NCBI RefSeq assembly: GCF_000429165.1
Contig: NZ_AUBI01000009.1
Location: 62,001-126,000 of the forward strand
DNA length: 64,000 nucleotides
Reading direction: 5' to 3'
Source of the DNA: Acetobacter nitrogenifigens DSM 23921 = NBRC 105050
GTDB taxonomy: Bacteria; Pseudomonadota; Alphaproteobacteria; Acetobacterales; Acetobacteraceae
The notes below the pieces were generated by a model that saw only the letters and a list, made by a program, of their open reading frames with translations, made no database searches and had not been told where the DNA came from. The translations under genes were made by a program, and so were the position numbers. This document shows, piece by piece, positions 61,095-64,000 of this stretch. Numbering within the stretch: the stretch's first letter is position 1; every line of letters begins with the position of its first letter.

Positions 61095-62015
61095 ATGCGA
61101 GGATATGACCTTGATCTGCTGCGTTTTCTGCAAATTCTGATTGAGGAGGAAAGCGTCTCCGGCGCAGCCCGAAGAATGCATGTGAGCGAGCCGGCGATGA
61201 GCCGCCATCTGTCCAAGCTTCGCGGAGTGTTCGGCGACCCGATCCTTGTTCCATCCGGGCGGCAGTTAACCGCATCCGCCTTCGCCCTCGGCATTCTCGA
61301 CCGTGTTCAGGAGGTGGTGCGGGCAGCAGACGGTCTGATCGAGACGCGCGCCCTGTCCAACCTGCGTAACATGACGCCGAAATTCACCATCCGCGCCAAC
61401 GACGTCGTCACTGCGGCAGTGGCGCTGCCCTTGCTCCGGAAGCTTCGGGAAGAGTGTCCGAATTGCGAACTGGTATTCGCGCCGGAAATTGACGAACCGC
61501 CCAGCGATGCGCTGCGTAACGAAGGCATTGACCTCTACCTTGGCGCCACCGACATGCTGAGTCCGGAAATCAGGCGGCAGACCATCTTTTATGACCGGAT
61601 GCGCGCGCTGGTTCGACAGGACCACCCTATTTTCGACGAAGGCATAACGCCGCAGAACCTGACTCATTACGACCACATCAGCGTATCGCGGCGAGGTCGG
61701 GCTCACGGACCTCTCGACTGGGCGTTACGCGATCATTACGGCCTGACCCGACGCGTCGTTTTGGTGGTCCCGAACTACAAGGCGATGATCGACAGCATGT
61801 CCGATACGGATTTCATTCTACTGCTTCCGGGTATGGCGCTGGACCGCGTTCCGCTTACCGCGCTGGGCCTGCAAGTCTTCGACTTTCCCTTCGTGCTGCC
61901 GAACGTGGAAGCGTTTCAGGCCTGGCATCCACGCCGCGACAATGATCCGGTGCACCAGTGGCTCAGGGAGAGCCTGTTCGGCGTATGCCGCAAGCTGGTT
62001 ATCGGACGGACTTGA
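61095..62015 (+). CDS. LysR-family regulator, probable controller of the EmrAB-type operon
   Basis: 306 residues. The HTH region is DLDLLRFLQILIEEESVSGA and ARRMHVSEPAMSRHLSKLR; the effector domain has FTIRANDVVTAAVALPLL and the NodD/PcpR-like DHISVSRRGRAHGPLDWAL. It is transcribed divergently from the MFS gene, the usual arrangement for a LysR activator and its target. The inducer is unknown. GGAAGGG upstream is about 12 bases from the ATG. Confidence 0.92.
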   Translation: MRGYDLDLLRFLQILIEEESVSGAARRMHVSEPAMSRHLSKLRGVFGDPILVPSGRQLTASAFALGILDRVQEVVRAADGLIETRALSNLRNMTPKFTIRANDVVTAAVALPLLRKLREECPNCELVFAPEIDEPPSDALRNEGIDLYLGATDMLSPEIRRQTIFYDRMRALVRQDHPIFDEGITPQNLTHYDHISVSRRGRAHGPLDWALRDHYGLTRRVVLVVPNYKAMIDSMSDTDFILLLPGMALDRVPLTALGLQVFDFPFVLPNVEAFQAWHPRRDNDPVHQWLRESLFGVCRKLVIGRT

Positions 62016-62441
62016 GCAAGGAACAGCGACTCTGATCTGTGCTATTTTAAAAATCTTTACGTCGAGTAAGGTTATTCTCAGAGGTGGGAGCCAAACGGAA
62101 ACCGATCCCGCGACACTGTGCAGCCATTTAAACGCAATCCCAGTGGAAACTCACATCCGACACGCCTCACGCCCAACTCAGACATAATCTTTTGTGCCAC
62201 GCTTGGCGGAGTTTGAAACATTTCGATCTCGGATTTTCTGTCAAAAGCCTACGCCGCGTCTGGTCCCGCTCAACCGGTGGGGAGGAGCCTTCCCTACCGT
62301 CCCGAATTCGTGGCGACAGCGCCCCTCCCGCAAGAATCCTCCCCTGCTATGAGATCTTCCTGCAACGAAAGATAGTGTCGCCATCGACTTCACAGATACC
62401 CGCGCTCAAATCAAAGCCCGATTCAGATGACGACGATCTGC
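62016..62441. other. 426-bp gap between converging genes
   Basis: Nothing recognisable: no credible frame, RNA gene or strong hairpin. It separates the LysR gene and the end of the amidinohydrolase gene, so it needs to contain only transcript ends. Confidence 0.5.
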
Positions 62442-63314
62442 TCAGGACGCCGCCAGAGAACGGCGACGAAGTGGCATCGTCATACAATGCACGCTGCCTC
62501 CGCCCTGCGAGAACTGGTTCAACTCCGGATCGACCACCGTCAGACCTTCCGCGCGCAGCATCTCATTCACGCGCTTTGAATGACGTGGACTTACGACGCG
62601 TTCGCGTCCCAAAGCCAGCACATTGCAGCCCATATCACGCATGACTTCCTTATACGTGACCGGCAGAAGGCGTATCCCCTGCGCGCGGAGCCAGTCCAGG
62701 TCCTCATCGGCCAGAACATCGACTGCGCATAAAGCGAGATTTTCCGCCACCATGGCGAAAATCACGTCGAGATGCAGGAAGTGCTTTGGAAAACGTATGG
62801 CCCTGGTCGTCCACCCGGCTTCCTCGAACCAGCTGAGAAACTCAGCCGCGCCCGCTTCGTCGGTACGGCATCCGGTGACGCCAACGACGACAAGACCCGG
62901 CCGGATGATATGGATGTCGCCGCCTTCAATGTGCCCTTTGGTGCATGAACGCCAGACCGCGTCGTCACCGTAGAAGCTGCGTATCTCCGCCTCCTCGCCG
63001 ACGCGCTCATCGCGCATCAGCTTCGTGACGACGGTGCCGAATGGCGTAGTCTGCGAACTGTCGCGCGTATAGACCTGATAAGGCATGCCCTGCTGCGGCG
63101 TAAGAAAATGGCAGGTGACGTCATTCGCGCCCAACGCATGCACCAGTTCGTCGAACTGCCCCTGCAGCGCCTGCTGATCGAGGCGACCGTTCCGCTCCAG
63201 CGTCTCGATCGCAATGTCGTTGCTCGGAATCCAAGAGTAATAATCCGGCCGACAGAGCAGCACGTCCGACAGATCGCCAGTCTCGCTGTCGATGAACCAT
63301 TTGTTCGCCGTCAC
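62442..63314 (-). CDS. Dimethylargininase/amidinotransferase-family protein
   Basis: 290 residues of the guanidino-group-modifying fold. Active-site features visible are YTRDSSQTTPFG near residue 85, KGHIEGGDIH, HFLHLDVIF (catalytic His) and the nucleophile Cys277 in GGGSVHCMTMPL, which is the hallmark ending of these enzymes. The start is GTG 63314 with GGGAGGA eight bases upstream. Likely reactions are hydrolysis of dimethylarginine or arginine-like guanidines to ureido compounds, or amidino transfer. No arginine deiminase pathway genes are adjacent. A LysR gene starts about 205 bp away on the other strand. Confidence 0.88.
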   Translation of the reverse strand: MTANKWFIDSETGDLSDVLLCRPDYYSWIPSNDIAIETLERNGRLDQQALQGQFDELVHALGANDVTCHFLTPQQGMPYQVYTRDSSQTTPFGTVVTKLMRDERVGEEAEIRSFYGDDAVWRSCTKGHIEGGDIHIIRPGLVVVGVTGCRTDEAGAAEFLSWFEEAGWTTRAIRFPKHFLHLDVIFAMVAENLALCAVDVLADEDLDWLRAQGIRLLPVTYKEVMRDMGCNVLALGRERVVSPRHSKRVNEMLRAEGLTVVDPELNQFSQGGGSVHCMTMPLRRRSLAAS

Positions 63315-63519
63315 CCGGTCCGTCCTCCCGTAAGATCTATGGAATCACTTGTGTGTCGCTGGCGTACGCTATCACGGATCACCGGGACGCCTCGCCTCCT
63401 TTCTGCTCAATTTCACTTTTGCAAATACAAAACTATTCCGCAAAACAGCCAATTTCAAATACGATTTTGGAAACAAAATACTTTTTTCTTGACGAAGCGC
63501 CTTGCAATTTGATTGGTTT

Positions 63520-64000
63520 ATGAAACGATCAACCAACACAACAACGGACAGGCTATTGCCCCGCAGTCAGGCTGTCAGATCCCGCCGACCGACGCCCCGC
63601 CACCCCTCAAGCGGTTTCGCGGGCCGGGTCGCCGAAGTGGATTTACGGCTCCTGCGCGTATTCGCGAGCGTCGCGGCGCATGGAGGCTTCGCTGCGGCTG
63701 AGGTCGCGCTGGGTAAAAGTAAGTCGGCTGTCAGCATCGACATCTCCTCTTTGGAAAAGCGACTGAATCTGGTGCTGTGCCAACGTGGTCGCAGCGGTTT
63801 CGCACTTACCCCTGCCGGGGCCATCGTGCTGGACGCCACACAGAAGCTATTCGCCGATCTGGATGCGTTTCAGAAACGCGTGAACGACGCCAGCGGCACG
63901 CTCACCGGTCGTTTCAGTCTTTATTTACCGGACACCATCCAGATTCACAGCGACACGGCGTTGCTCCCCGCCATCGAACGTTTCGCGACGCGCTACACCG
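63520..64000 (+). CDS. LysR-family transcriptional regulator (partial, right edge)
   Basis: Reading from ATG 63520 the frame stays open to the window end (160 codons). After a polar 40-residue lead, the HTH domain is VDLRLLRVFASVAAHGGFAA then AEVALGKSKSAVSIDISSLE, and LCQRGRSGFALTPAG completes the LysR wing, followed by the start of the effector domain (LTGRFSLYLPDTIQ). GTG 63637 would be the start without the extension. It is divergent from the amidinohydrolase gene, which may be its target. Confidence 0.82.
   Translation, partial: MKRSTNTTTDRLLPRSQAVRSRRPTPRHPSSGFAGRVAEVDLRLLRVFASVAAHGGFAAAEVALGKSKSAVSIDISSLEKRLNLVLCQRGRSGFALTPAGAIVLDATQKLFADLDAFQKRVNDASGTLTGRFSLYLPDTIQIHSDTALLPAIERFATRYT

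Overview
The window comes from a high-GC alphaproteobacterium, most likely an acetic acid bacterium (Acetobacteraceae). Supporting signs are a periplasmic PQQ alcohol dehydrogenase fused to cytochrome c (37.2-39.4 kb), a class 2 dihydroorotate dehydrogenase overlapping a HAD-IIA gene, a SCO-type copper chaperone, several NodT-type efflux systems, a sedolisin protease and IS6-family insertion sequences. The genus cannot be fixed from this stretch. I see no rRNA, tRNA or CRISPR array.

Layout. 1-3.2 kb: amino-acid permease (cut by the left edge), glyA and a peptide deformylase-like protein that has lost metal ligands. 3.4-9.2 kb: a LysR regulator followed by a bicupin, a formate/nitrite channel, a YdeP/FdhF-type molybdopterin oxidoreductase and a nitrate-reductase-associated protein, with a 32-bp near-perfect palindrome inside the cluster. 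9.6-11.9 kb: an aspartoacylase-family amidohydrolase coupled to argE. 12-18.6 kb: surface polysaccharide genes (two overlapping GT4 glycosyltransferases, a RgpF-like protein, a HAD protein) around a secreted dienelactone hydrolase. 18.8-21.6 kb: pyrD, HAD-IIA hydrolase, SCO1/SenC. 21.9-24.3 kb: TetR with its own operator, isochorismatase-fold hydrolase, aminoglycoside/hydroxyurea-type kinase. 24.4-28.6 kb: a metal-uptake operon (DUF2946-like protein, TonB receptor, PepSY protein with a Met/Asp-rich stretch). 29-34 kb: Rad3/DinG-type helicase, photolyase, then an AT-rich gap. 34.5-39.4 kb: sedolisin, bacterioferritin, quinohemoprotein alcohol dehydrogenase. 39.5-46 kb: an RND efflux system (permease, adaptor, TetR, divergent outer-membrane factor) with the same operator at both promoters. 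46.5-49.8 kb: fatty-acid beta-oxidation genes (acyl-CoA dehydrogenase, thiolase) preceded by a PsrA-type operator. 49.8-51.9 kb: two decayed, directly repeated IS6-family copies enclosing a small double-glycine-leader bacteriocin gene and a small membrane protein, probably its immunity protein. 52-56.6 kb: DoxX, two tandem FMN-dependent monooxygenases, a pirin-like protein without metal ligands. 56.6-62 kb: an EmrAB-type tripartite pump with divergent LysR. 62.4-64 kb: a dimethylargininase-like amidinohydrolase and the start of another LysR gene.

The most novel-looking item is the bacteriocin/immunity pair between the two dead IS copies. Next are the cupin-FNT-YdeP-Nitr_red_assoc cluster with its palindrome, and the several self-consistent operators that can be read directly from the sequence.
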